From Chelydra serpentina (Eukaryota > Chordata > Testudines > Chelydridae), in contig JBAIAC010000057.1 of assembly GCA_037349315.1 (NCBI GenBank), positions 7,898,501 through 7,962,500 of the forward strand: DNA of 64,000 bases, given 5' to 3'. Shown here piece after piece: positions 20,761 through 30,736 of the stretch. Made by a program: the position numbers and the translations under genes. The notes under the pieces are model-generated. The model was not told the DNA's origin. It saw only the letters and a list, made by a program, of their open reading frames with translations, and did not search any database. Within the stretch, counting starts at the first letter, position 1. The number at the start of each line of letters is the position of its first letter.

Positions 20761-23564
20761 AAAACTCCCTCACACTGGAGGTAGGAGGGCCACAAAGTGA
20801 ATGGCAGCCCTGGATATCCCAAGAACCATCACAGTTCCAAATCTGGAATTCTTTTGACAGTGGCAATGAGGTAAAAACAATACACAGACTTCTAGGAAAG
20901 CTTAGCTGGTGAAAATAACATAGCATCTCCCAGGCACACATGTTAGTGGTTTTGAGGGCTACGTTGGACTTACAGAATTAGCAGCCTTTGTAAGTCAATA
21001 ACAACATGTTCTAATGAATGCAATATGTCCCTAGGAAATTAATGCTCCTTCACTCTACTAGTATCCTGTGATCAGGAGAGGATCAGTAACAAGGAAGGAA
21101 ATGTTTTGAGCAGAGAGAGGCCTGAGATACAAAATCGACATCCACGTTTCAAACACACCAACGTTTGGATCTAGGAGCATTCGTCTGGGTCATTTTCAGT
21201 TGTGAAATATGGACCTGGTTCTGTGATTGGATTCCAAACTCCCCCAGACTTTGGAATGGGGTGGGCTTTGGACCAGCTGCTTAGGGCCAGATAGCGAACC
21301 CATAGGTGAGTAGTTACTTACCTGAATAGCCTCACTGATTTCAATGGAATTACTCATGTGAGTAAGTGCCTCCCAGTGTGAATAATCTGTCCCTTAGTTT
21401 GTGGGGAGTTTGGATATGCTGTTCTAAAGTAGATAGTTCTCCATTCATGTGAATCCAAGATCTATAATAGGGGTCCATAAGGGACATGAGAAGGGGTGTG
21501 TGTGTCTGTTAAAACTTGGCCCTCCCAGTAGTAATCCCAGTTCAGCTAATGGCTTGGGAAATGAACATTCAGTGATAGCTTAGCTGAGGGTAGAGAATTC
21601 AAAGCCACCTCCAGTATCCCCAATTTCTTTCTGCCTGATGCAAATAAAGAGATCAGCACTAATGCATGCAATATAATACCTGCCGAACTGAAATGAAGAA
21701 TCATGGAGTCTGCTAAGGATGTACTAATAAAGAAGGGATCCCAGTGGTATTTGGAGAAGGAAAATAAAAAAAACCCTATTAAATGCCAAAAAAGTGGAAA
21801 ATTCAGATAATCTCTCTGAATTCAAGCACAAATAAAGGAACAGGTGAACAGAGCATTTCCCCACTAGATGCTTGTAATAGAGACTTACCCTGGGTGCTTT
21901 CATTTTGCATAGCTCCGGAATTTGGATCCAGAGGCCCTGGTACGTATAAGGCATGAATGGGCAGTAGGTTAACAATCCCCTTTGAGGCTAAGAAATAACA
22001 GATACATGGGATTTGTTTATTTCCAGGGCCGAATCCTGGGGTCCCTTGGTGCTTACTCAGGCAAAGCTCCCATTGAAATTAATTGTTTTGGCCTGCTTAA
22101 AAACTGATTAAGGACCTCAGGGTTTGCACTGACTCAGATGCAAGCAGATTGACTACAGTATTTTAGGTATAAACCCTTCCTGTACTGCCCCAACCAACCG
22201 TAATCCGTTGATGGACTACGGTTGAGCAAATGCTAGCCCCAAAAGACTCATCTAGCATTGAGCTCCAAAGGCTGATGAGGTCCAGATCTCGTAGACTTTT
22301 TGATTGTAAAGTTCATAGTCTGGCTTGCCCTGGCACCGCAGTGCATGTATGTGAGCAGCAATCGGAAACACTATGCTGGTTTAAGAACAGAGATTAGCTG
22401 CCTCGGTTTCACAAACCCACCAGACAAGCTGCCTAAATTTCAATCTGAGTTTGCCTCTGTGAGCGATTCTCTTTCTCAGGCCTGGTCGTTGCGGTCTCTA
22501 ATCAACACTGTTATTGAAAGCAGATGCCAGGCAGTTATGTCTGTAGCTACTAATGAGCGCAAAGCAAAATCATATGCATTTTTCTGCCTAGTATTTCTCC
22601 GGTTACCGGCCACGCACCCTGTGTTGGGGAAAAGGCTGAGCTGCAGGTTCACCTTTCAGCATCTGGTCAAAGTCACTGGAAAAATTCATTAAGGCGACCC
22701 CAAGAAGTATTATCTGGAAAGGCAAGGCCCAAACTGTAAGACGCTGAGTGTTATGATGCTGGCTCGGGTTATGGATCTGTATGTTCAGAGATAAGGTGCC
22801 AATAGATGGCACCGAGTCAGGAATATGTAGCATAGTTCCCCGGTTTTGTAGGACCAATACTAGTTGCTGTTGTGTGCATTGTAACTGGCTTCCTCGGTGC
22901 AGCTCTTTGGATCAGCTCTTGACACTGAGCACATTCAATGCCTACTGAAGTGAGAGGGATTGGAAGGCACTCTCCTCAGCATGCCGGGACTGCACCTGCC
23001 AGGGGAAGGCAGTGATGACACCTTCCTAAAGGACCAATGAAAAATGTGGTTCCGGTGCACCATCTGGTGTGTGGAGCAAACTTTTTCAGGTGGCTGGAAC
23101 GACTGGGCCTGCAAAAATGCAAATGCATCTGTAGCACCAGGTAACTGGACACATCCAACCTGATGTCAAAAAACCCAAACCAACCCCATACGTTCCATGC
23201 ACAAACGGGCTCCGTCACGTGCACATGCCAACGGCACTTGGGCGAATGTTTAGCCAACGTGCGTGCATGTAAACGACCGCTTTGGGAGCGAAAATGTGTA
23301 GTGTTACACATGCAATGGGTGTGTTTGTTTGTTTTGCAGGCACAATCTTTGGATGCATTGCCAATCTGCCGCTGTAAATCTAATTAGTAGCAAATATTTA
23401 TGTGCAAGATTTCTGTTGGCTTGAATCTTATTGATTAGCAGCAGGGGAGAGTGGGCTCCTTACACAGTGCGTTTTGTTTTACTTGAGACCGCTATGCAAA
23501 TGCAGCGGCGCAACAATACTTTGCCCTTCTGTAGGACCTCGAGGTCTCCGACTCTTTACAAAGG
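20761..23564. other. Intergenic, mostly unassigned
   Basis: Palindrome-type fragments are visible at 21295-21395 (TTACTTACC and ACTCATGTGAGTAAGTGCC around GATTTCAATGGAATTA) and at 22030-22140 (CGAATCCTGGGGTCC). The 130-residue frame at 22300-22692 has no recognised domain. Confidence 0.5.
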
Positions 23565-23710
23565 AGTGAATTAAGCCTCACAAGCTCCCTGTGAGAAAGG
23601 GAAGTGTTATCCCCACTTTACGGAGGGGGAAATTGAAGAGCACAGACATTATTCATAAAGCTAGTCCATGGAAGACCTGGGAATAGAACCGGGGTCTCTT
23701 AACACCCAGT
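23565..23710 (-). mobile_element. MIR-like SINE, antisense
   Basis: The order is ATCCCCACTTTACGGAGGGG, a degenerate middle, then CTGGGAATAGAACCGGGGTC. Confidence 0.75.
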
Positions 23711-23764
23711 GACTGTCTCTATTAACGTCAGCTCGGCAGGTGCTACAACTAGTGATGAGTGAAC

Positions 23765-23905
23765 TTGCAAATTATTATTTGTATTGTACTAGTGCCTAAC
23801 GGACTCGATTGTGGACCAACACCCCATAGCGCTAAGTGCTGGAACATGGAACAAAAAGTTCCTGCCCCAAAGAGCTCACATGGGCAGATGGCTACAGACA
23901 CATTG
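23765..23905 (-). mobile_element. MIR/L2-type tail, antisense
   Basis: TATTATTTGTATTGTACTAG, then GTGCCTAACGGACTCGATTG, then CCTGCCCCAAAGAGCTCACA is the reversed tail seen at 25665 and 38480. Confidence 0.7.
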
Positions 23906-24094
23906 ATGGGCCAGGGGGACAACGAGACCATATGGTTGGCATGGCAGCCTAACCATTGTCCGTATTTTTGTAGGCCTCACTGCAACGGGCTTTGTGTGGC
24001 TACGGAACCAGAAGTTCTGCTACTTCTCTGCATTCTCCTACTTTCTCCAGGCTGGAAAACGAGGCTTGAAGAGTCTTAAGGGTCTGGCTGGCTT

Positions 24095-24595
24095 GTGACT
24101 CATGAGATGCCACAAAATGTTCGGCAGTGAAACAGCCATGAAGGCAGAGTCTGAAATTCCCGAGTTCTAATCCTACCTCGGACCCTGGCTCTGTCTCCGC
24201 TGCAGTAAAGGACCCAGAGCAACAAGTTCCAGAGCCCAGGTCAACTGGCTGAGGCTTACAGGGCTCATGCTCTGGGGCTAAAAATAGCCGTGTAGATGTT
24301 TGGGCTCAGGGGAGGTCTCAGAGCCCGGGCTCCAGCCCAAGCAGGAACGTCTACACGGCTATTTTTAGCCCTGTAGTGCAAGCCCAAACCAATTGACCCA
24401 GGCTCTGAGACTCCCTGCCAGGGGTGCTTTTTATTACAGTGTAGATGTACCCACCAACTCCCTCTGTGGCCTTGAGGAAATTACGTGGCCTCAGTTTCCC
24501 CACCTGTAAAATAGGGATAATAATATGGGCTTCACAGGGCTGTGGCGAGGATGAGTCAGCGCAGTAAGTGCTAAGTCTTATTAACCACCATAGAA
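24095..24595 (+). mobile_element. MIR-like SINE split by a palindromic MITE
   Basis: The left part (CCGAGTTCTAATCCTACCTC, then GGCTCTGTC, to about 24195) and the right part (CCTCTGTGGCCTTGAGGAAA, GGCCTCAGTTTCCCCACCTG, TAAAATAGGGATAATAATAT, from about 24455) join into one normal MIR when the intervening ~260 bp is removed. Confidence 0.75.
24229..24413. mobile_element. Palindromic MITE core (long inverted repeat)
   Basis: Arms of about 84 bp (24229-24312 and 24330-24413) are near-perfect reverse complements, for example GGGCTAAAAATAGCCGTGTA against TACACGGCTATTTTTAGCCC. The outer part runs to about 24195 and 24450, where a GTGTAGATGTACCC end resembles the TGTAGAC ends of the Harbinger-like MITEs in this window. 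Confidence 0.8.
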
Positions 24596-25664
24596 AGCTG
24601 CTCTGCTGGTGTTCTGGCCACAGATGAAAAAAAGCCGGGTTTCTGGATAGCGGTGAGGTCCTTTACTCTTCCCAGCTCGTTTCCTTGTGTCCAGGTCTGC
24701 GTGATTCACTGACATCAGTAACGATCAGACTGGCGAATAAACACTAACGAGGAACAGGTCGGCATTGGCCACACGCCCATGAGCTAATAGGACTCCTCCA
24801 ACTCTGACATCCACTGTGCTCTACCATTTGCTGGCATGGGATTTTAATGGCTCTACTGTTGCTTGCATGGGATGGTCGTCTGAACATGTGTTTATTTCCC
24901 GTGGCCGCTCCTGTAAATGAACAGATTTTTTTTTTCTTCTGCCGTAAAATGCTTAAGTCCATAAACCGGGTCTCCCACCAGACTGCCATGCAGCGTGAGC
25001 TAGGTTGACAGGTCAGGCTTTAGATCCTTGTCTGTGCAGCTGGCCGTCATGGGGACTACGCAAGCCCCATCCAATCTGGCCAGCCATTGAGTCAGGCTGG
25101 CCAGTAGAAGATCTGCTCCTACCAGGATCTGGGGATCAGGAAGTGATGCAGCCTGAGCTGGAGAGGCCGTTACATGAAAAGCCCGGCTTGTTTCAAAGAG
25201 AGATGCCAGGGGCACAGGAGTAAAATCAGGAATCCCTTAATAAGCTCCCCACCCCCGGGTGATCTGGGCCTGAAGAGATGGCATCCTTGAAAAAGGCTCC
25301 CTCACCCTTCTACGTTCCGACATTGGTGCAGCAGTGTTCTCGCGTGCCTTTTTCTAGCTGTAGCCAACGTGCAGAAATTCAGGACTTGGGTGGGTAATTT
25401 ACGAAGGATCAAGGCAACAGGCCAAATTCTGATCTTAGATGCACGCCCGCGGCCCCTCTTGGCTTCATGGGACCCACCCACTGCCCATCCAAAGGCAAAA
25501 TCCAGCCCTGTAGCTTCATCCTTGTTTAGGGAACGTGGTGGGTTTGTCAAGATAAGCATTTCTCAAGTCAGGAGACTGTGGCAAATATAATGAAAACTTA
25601 GTGACTCTGAGCCTCGTTGTACTTCAAGTGGTTGTTTTTTCAAATGGTGTCTTTCAAAGCTCAG
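24596..25664. other. Intergenic, nothing recognised
   Basis: There is no supported gene or repeat. Confidence 0.5.
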
Positions 25665-25895
25665 GCCCCCCTGGTGCTAGGAGTTGTACATACACACAAT
25701 AAGAGACAGCTCCTACCCCAAACACATCACAATCTAAATGAGAAATTAGGAGAGAGGGAGGGTATGGTCAGCCTAGTTCCAGAGGAGAAATAGAGGCTCA
25801 AAGAGGTGAAATGACATACCATGAATAAGTGGCAGATCTTGAAATAGAACTCAGATCTCCTGAGTCCCAGCTCGGTGCCTTAACAAAAGGGCCAC
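25665..25895 (-). mobile_element. MIR-like SINE, antisense, full length
   Basis: The order is CTGGTGCTAGGAGTTGTACA, AAGAGACAGCTCCTACCCCA, CACAATCTAAATGAGAAATT, CAAAGAGGTGAAATGACATA, then CAGATCTCCTGAGTCCCAGC. This is a complete reversed copy including the long tail. Confidence 0.85.
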
Positions 25896-26043
25896 CCTGG
25901 GGCAGAGCTCGTCCCTGCTCATGTTCTTTCTTTTCCGCATTGTCTGTCATTCTGTAACTCTCACGTGGTCTTTCACCCATTTGCACGACGAGTCATCGTT
26001 CCTCGGCGCTCTCTCCTTCGATTTGGCCTTTCCTCCTGGCGCC

Positions 26044-26345
26044 GAGATCTCGCCAGCTCTCCCAAGCTAAGCAGCAGTGAGCCAGTACTGTATTTGGATG
26101 GGAGATGTCCCAGGAGCACTTACGGTCCTGCCGCTGGTTCAGGACGTGTCAGTACTGAACGAGTGAGCCAAGGTGCGGCTCGGGATCCGGCGCTGCTTTC
26201 TTCTGGATGGGTTGGAGAAGCGAGATCCCTGCCCTGCAAAATGAAAATGGTGTCATCTTCTGCTGGTGTCAGGGGGCTGAGCAGGGTGGGGGGTTGTGAG
26301 TTGTCCTCCTGTCGTGCCAGCTGGGTGGACTTTCCACTGCTGGGG
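26044..26345 (+). mobile_element. 5S rRNA-derived SINE, sense
   Basis: GAGATCTCG, then CCAAGCTAAGCAGCAGTGAG, then CAGTACTGTATTTGGATGGG and AGATG match the 3' half of 5S rRNA (AAGCTAAGCAGGGTCGGGCC...TACTTGGATGGGAGACC) with its internal pol III promoter region. A SINE body follows. It is too diverged to be a working 5S gene. It may belong to the AmnSINE/5S-Deu group. Confidence 0.75.
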
Positions 26346-26349
26346 TCCC

Positions 26350-26605
26350 CTGTGCTTGAGGTTCCCATGAGAAACGATGGTGCACTGGTTCAGATGCTAG
26401 CCTGGAGACCTGGGCTCAATTCCTTCCTCTACCATGGGTGTTCTCTGTGACCTTGAACAAATCACTTAGTCTCTCTGTGCCTTAGTTCCCATCTATAAAA
26501 TGGGGATAATACCTACCACACAGGGGTGCTGTGAGAATAAACACCGTGAGGTGCTCAGAGACCATGGTAACGGGGACCACATAAGCACCTTAGATAGTGA
26601 TAGCC
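26350..26605 (+). mobile_element. MIR-like SINE, full length
   Basis: The order is GATGGTGCACTGGTTCAGAT, AGACCTGGGCTCAATTCC, TGTGACCTTGAACAAATCAC, TCTCTGTGCCTTAGTTCCC, ATCTATAAAATGGGGATAAT, then a tail with GAGGTGCTCAGAGACC. Confidence 0.9.
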
Positions 26606-26710
26606 AGCAGAACCCTGGGATGAAGAGATGCTGACGTGTGCTAGTTTTGATCTTCCCAGGTGAAGTTCTGTTTGATCAGAGGAGCAGGTAAGTGTTGATG
26701 GGGGGCTGTG

Positions 26711-26883
26711 AATCATAGAATATCATGGAAGAGACCTTAGGAGGTCATCTAGTCCAACCCCCTGCTCAAAGCAGGACCAATCCCCAATTTTTGCCCCAGC
26801 TTCCTAAATGGTCCCTTCAAGGATTGAACTCTCAACCCTGGGTTTAGCAGGCCAAAGCTCAAACCACTGAGCTATCCCTCCCC
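26711..26883 (-). mobile_element. Turtle-type tRNA-SINE with CR1-like tail
   Basis: On the minus strand, a tRNA-like head has A box TAGCTCAGTGG (26864-26874) and B box GAGTTCAATCC (26821-26831). A body follows, then the CR1-type end (reverse complement of AATCATAGAATATCATGGAA...GAGGTCATCTAGTCCAACCC). The tRNA head plus CR1 tail matches the SINE class described from cryptodiran turtles and is a main basis for the organism call. Confidence 0.88.
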
Positions 26884-27124
26884 GATCAGTCAGAGAAGCT
26901 TCATTTTTCACTTCTGATGATCTGAGGAGGGCTCGGAGAGCTGCCTATGGCTCAGTACAAGCCTCTGGGTTTGTTATTTTTTGCTGTTTATTTTTTTTAG
27001 CAGATGCATTGCTAGTAAATCCACCTCTAATTGTTGCCTTCAGGGTCTCCAGTAATGTGCTGTGAGAGCCAGTGGAATACTTGTTAAATTTTTACGAACC
27101 GTTTAACACATGTTGCGTTAGAAC
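26884..27124. other. Intergenic, nothing recognised
   Basis: There is no gene or repeat that I can support. Confidence 0.5.
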
Positions 27125-27290
27125 CGAGGGCCTACGTTTTCAAAGGTGGCTAATGATTTTTGAGGGTCTGACATTTGGAGCACCCAGCCTCAGACATCTT
27201 AATGGGGCTTGATGTTCAGAGGGCAAGTCAGGCTCCTTTAAAGTGTCTTAAGCCAGGTGCCCCCAAAATTGAGACACCCAAACCCACTGG
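27125..27290. repeat. Palindrome-type dispersed repeat fragment
   Basis: It contains GTTTTCAAAGGTGGCTAATG, TTTTTGAGGGTCTGACATT and CTTAAGCCAGGTGCCCCCAA, recurring in weaker form at 1915-2015. Confidence 0.5.
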
Positions 27291-27507
27291 TCAGTTTTGA
27301 CCCTGGAGGCCAAGGCCTTTTGAGAGCGAGAGGCATGCTGCATTGTGTCCCCAATTTAAGGATTTCATGGGGTCTGGGTCAACACCCGAGCTCACTGTCA
27401 TGTGGGCTTGAGCAGATGGAATCAGGAGCTCAGTTGCGGGATCTGAACTTGCATTGACCATGTGTGGTAAAAACAAAACCAGCCATCTCCAGGGATACGT
27501 TTTGGAG

Positions 27508-27906
27508 CCTGTTGAAGCGACAAAGAGTCCTGTGGCATCTTATAGACTAACAGACGTATTGGAGCATAAGCTTTCGTGGGTGAATACCCACTTCGTCGGA
27601 TGCAAGCAGTGGAAATATCCAGAGGCAGGTATAAATATGCAGGCAAGAGTCAACGAGGTTAGTTCAATCAGGGAAGATGAGGCCCTCTTCTAGCAGTTGA
27701 GGTGTTGAACTAACCTTGTTATCTCTAGCCTGACTCTTGCCTGCATATTTATACCTGCCTCTGGATATTTCCACTGCTTGCATCCGACGAAGTGGGTATT
27801 CACCCACAAAAGCTTATGCTCCAATACGTCTGTTAGTCTATAAGGTGCCCCAGGACACTCTATCGCTTCCACAGATCTAGACTAACACGGCGACCCCTCT
27901 GATACT
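27508..27906. mobile_element. Penelope-like element ends in inverted orientation
   Basis: Two arms of about 155-165 bp (about 27511-27668, minus orientation, and 27703-27872, plus) are near-identical inverted copies. Each contains GCATCCGACGAAGTGGGTAT, an ACCCAC stem strand and AGCTTATGCTCCAATACGTC. The layout CxGANGA - stem (GTGGGT/ACCCAC) - GAAA resembles the hammerhead ribozyme core known from Penelope-like elements. The right arm continues to a CTAACACGGCGACCCCTCTG end. No reverse transcriptase is present. Assignment to Penelope is my inference. Confidence 0.6.
27561..27604 (-). ncRNA. Hammerhead-ribozyme-like core (left arm)
   Basis: On the minus strand, CCGACGA (consensus CUGANGA with one change), a 6-bp stem GTGGGT/ACCCAC with loop ATTC, then GAAA, a minimal GC/GC stem III and U-C at the expected cleavage position. 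Stem I pairing is weak, so activity is doubtful. The right-arm copy at 27781-27822 has the GAAA box changed to AAAA. Confidence 0.4.
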
Positions 27907-28194
27907 TGACATTTTGGAGCCTGTTTGTTTTCTTTGCCTCACACCTTGTGTCGTCATTGGTATCCATGCAAAATGCGACCAAGGCAGGAGTGCTTAAACA
28001 GAGGACGCTCCACTGATAGAGCGAGTTAAGGCATGGAGAGAGAGTTAAGGCATCTCAAGCCATTTAGAGCTTTGAGCCTGTGGGAAAGGAACACAACACA
28101 AAGTGGGTGATCAGGAATGGGCATAATTAAGAAGATAATTTATAATGAATTTAGCAGAGACGAGGGAAAGGCATACAGCTCCAGAGTTGTTTAC

Positions 28195-28390
28195 ACACAC
28201 ACATGGGACAGCTTTACCTAGTCCGGTGTAGTTAAAGCAGTACAAACCACCACCCTCCCAGTTATTCCAATATAACTGTTTTCACACTAGTGGTTGTATG
28301 GATATAACCATATGAGTTTTTAAAAAAAAATCACACTCTGGCTGACACAGTTATGCCGGTACAAAATCTGCCTATAAACATGGCCTACGA
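28195..28390. mobile_element. Harbinger-like MITE fragment
   Basis: GTCCGGTGTAGTTAAAGCAG, then a TTCACACTAGTGG centre, then CAGTTATGCCGGTACAAAAT follows the order seen in the copies at 52544-52740 and 59490-59640. The ends are degraded. Confidence 0.55.
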
Positions 28391-28429
28391 GTTCGAATCC
28401 ACATGACCATTGTGTGTCTTTGTCCCCCT

Positions 28430-28565
28430 CTAATGGCGGGTTCATGGAAGAGTCTGCTACAGCTGCTCTCTTGGGGACATAATCCTTTAACTGCAGCATG
28501 ATTTTAGTGCGAGACGTCCTAGGTTCAATCCACACCGATGACCCCTGATGAGGGGCGATCACAGA
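28430..28565 (+). mobile_element. tRNA-headed SINE copy (second)
   Basis: CGTCCTAGGTTCAATCC holds a better B box than the copy at 14590, followed by GATGACCCCTGATGAGGGG, which matches the same segment there. Confidence 0.55.
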
Positions 28566-29867
28566 ACATTCAGACTGGAGGCATTCAATGCAGCGCTGAC
28601 CTGGGAGCTGTGGCAAAGGGACCCAGCTGGGTCTCTTTAGATCCAGGTATTAATTCTTCTATTTCCTTTTTTTCTTCTCTTTTCCTCTTGTGCTTTTTTG
28701 GCTTTAATCTTGTCTAGACTCGGCTGAATTTTGAACCCTTTCCCTCCCCCCCTAGTTCAGTGAAACTCACGTTTATTCTTGGGGTAGGACGGACCCGAGT
28801 GAAACCCTGGCACCTTTCCCCTGCTGGGTGTGCCAGTGTGAGCTCCTGCTAGCTATCGACACCTCAGTTAAAGCTCGATTCAATAGCAATTCTGTTTTGG
28901 CGTCCTCGCCACCGAAGCCATGAAAACTGGCTCCGTATCCAGCTGGCTGACTCAGCAAGATCTCATCCGGTCTTCTGCAAAAACTCACGGGAGGGGAGGA
29001 GGAAGAGGTGGAGAGCTCAGTGAAAAAATGAGTTCTCCTTCGGGAGCCCGGGAATCCTGCGAAGATTATTAGTTCCCCTTCTGAGCCAGCAGCACGCCAG
29101 ACCCTCCATTCACCGAGGAGTTGTTCCTCTGTTAAGCAATCCTGGTGGCCTGGGGTGGGGTTTTTAATTTATTTTTTAAACCAACACAACCTCAGTAAGC
29201 TTTCCCCCCACCCCTAAACACATGTGACCTGAACTCCTGCCCACTGCCCGATTTGCTCCACTTTTTCTGGGAGGCCTGTATGCTCTGGATCCCTTGGAAG
29301 ATTATTTTGGCCTGTTCAGGGCATCATATATCTTTCATCAACTCCCCCAGCTAACAAATGTGGCTTTCCAGGCCCTGTCAGTGTTTCTGTCAATATTTTT
29401 AACTAAAGCACAGATTGCGTTCTGTTCTTGGAGGAAAAAAGCTCTTTGCTTCCCAAATAGCTCCGCTTGGAAGCTTTGGAACTACTAGGCTTGGAGTCTC
29501 CGAAGCACATTTCTCAAGGATATATTTTGGGCACCTTCAGCATCTTTATACACTGGTAAATAGGAAGCAAGAGAATGGAATTTCCTCCTTTTGCTTGGTT
29601 AAAACCCAGTGTTAGTTTCAGTTAAAGGGGCAGCGTCAGCGTGAGTGTGGCCCAGAATTGAAAGTTTGTGAAATCTCAGACCAAAGGAATAGTGCTGATT
29701 TTTTTTTTAAGCAGATGTTTCTTTCCTCTGTAGAGTCTGCAACCCAAACACTGACGCAATGAGAACCTGAAAGCAAAACAGACTCTAAACAAAAGTGAAA
29801 TGGATTCTTCTGCTGCTCATTGCCCAGGTTGAAGGGAATGCAAAATGTGAACGAATGGCATATGGCA
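28566..29867. other. Intergenic, nothing recognised
   Basis: There is no supported gene or named repeat in 1.3 kb. Confidence 0.5.
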
Positions 29868-29975
29868 TACGTCAATTGTAAGCTCCTTGGGGCCAAGACC
29901 ACTTTTTGGTCTGTTCGTACAGCACCTAGCACAATGGGGGTCTTGGTCCAATACAAGCTACTACCTCACCCACCT
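29868..29975 (+). mobile_element. MIR/L2-type SINE tail
   Basis: It shows AATTGTAAGCTCCTTGGGGC followed by GTACAGCACCTAGCACAATG. Confidence 0.75.
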
Positions 29976-30017
29976 TGCCCCTCTCAATTAAAATGCTGAT
30001 GATGACTTGTTTTATGG

Positions 30018-30223
30018 TAGGGGTGCAGGATGGACCCGCAGCCAAAGATGGTCCTTGCCCTGAAAAGTTCTAGACAGACAAGACAGATGGTGGTGGGTGG
30101 GAGAAAGGGAGGTTTTTTATGCCCATTTTACAGATGGGAACAGGCCTAGAGCATGAGCTGACTTGCCCAAGGTCATGCAGGCAGTCTGTGACAGAGCCGG
30201 GCACTGAACCTAGTCCCAAGGCC
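30018..30223 (-). mobile_element. MIR-like SINE, antisense, near full length
   Basis: It shows CAAAGATGGTCCTTGCCCTG, CATTTTACAGATGGGAACAG, CTGACTTGCCCAAGGTCATG, then GCACTGAACCTAGTCCCAAG. It is interrupted at its head by the element at 30224. Confidence 0.85.
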
Positions 30224-30736
30224 TAGGGTTGCCAACTTTCTAATTGCTTAAAACCGAACATCCTTGTGCCGGCCCCTGCCCCCGCTTCCCCCCCAAGGCT
30301 CCACTCCCACTCACTTCCCCCCGCCCCCGTCACTCGCTGTCCACCCCCTGTCGCTTACTCCCCCATCTCCTGGGACTCACCTGCTTCCTGCGTAGCGGGG
30401 GTCAGTCCCCAGAGGGAGGGGCCAGGGCTGAGGCACAGTCGGGGTTTGGTCCCCGGAGCGAGAAGCCAGGGCAACTGGGGCACGGCGGGGCAGAAGGGGG
30501 GGCAGACAGGATCCCTCCCGCCTTGGGTGGTGGCACCTTCCTCTTGGAGCTGGGGCCAGAAGCCGGCCGCTGCTCTCTGTCAGGAGTCAGCAGCGGAGTA
30601 GCTCCTCCATGTGGCTGCTCTACTCGCCCCCAGTGGCGGCGACCGGTTACTGCGGCCAACTGGACATTTAGTGTCCGGTCAGCTTTGTTGACCAGATGCT
30701 GGCAGGTTCCCCTTTCGACAGCACCTGGTAACCCTA
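30224..30736. mobile_element. GC-rich hAT-like MITE
   Basis: The ends TAGGGTTGCC and GGTAACCCTA are inverted repeats with one mismatch. AAGGCC is shared just outside both ends, a partial match to an 8-bp hAT duplication. The interior is very GC-rich and generates spurious 167- and 207-residue frames. Confidence 0.65.

Noticed and set aside
26821..26883. Possible tRNA gene
   Set aside because: A and B boxes are present but the cloverleaf is not preserved and a CR1-like tail follows, so it is a SINE head.
27508..27906. Possible CRISPR-like or integron repeat arrangement
   Set aside because: The repeats are two inverted copies, not regularly spaced direct repeats, and the context is vertebrate.
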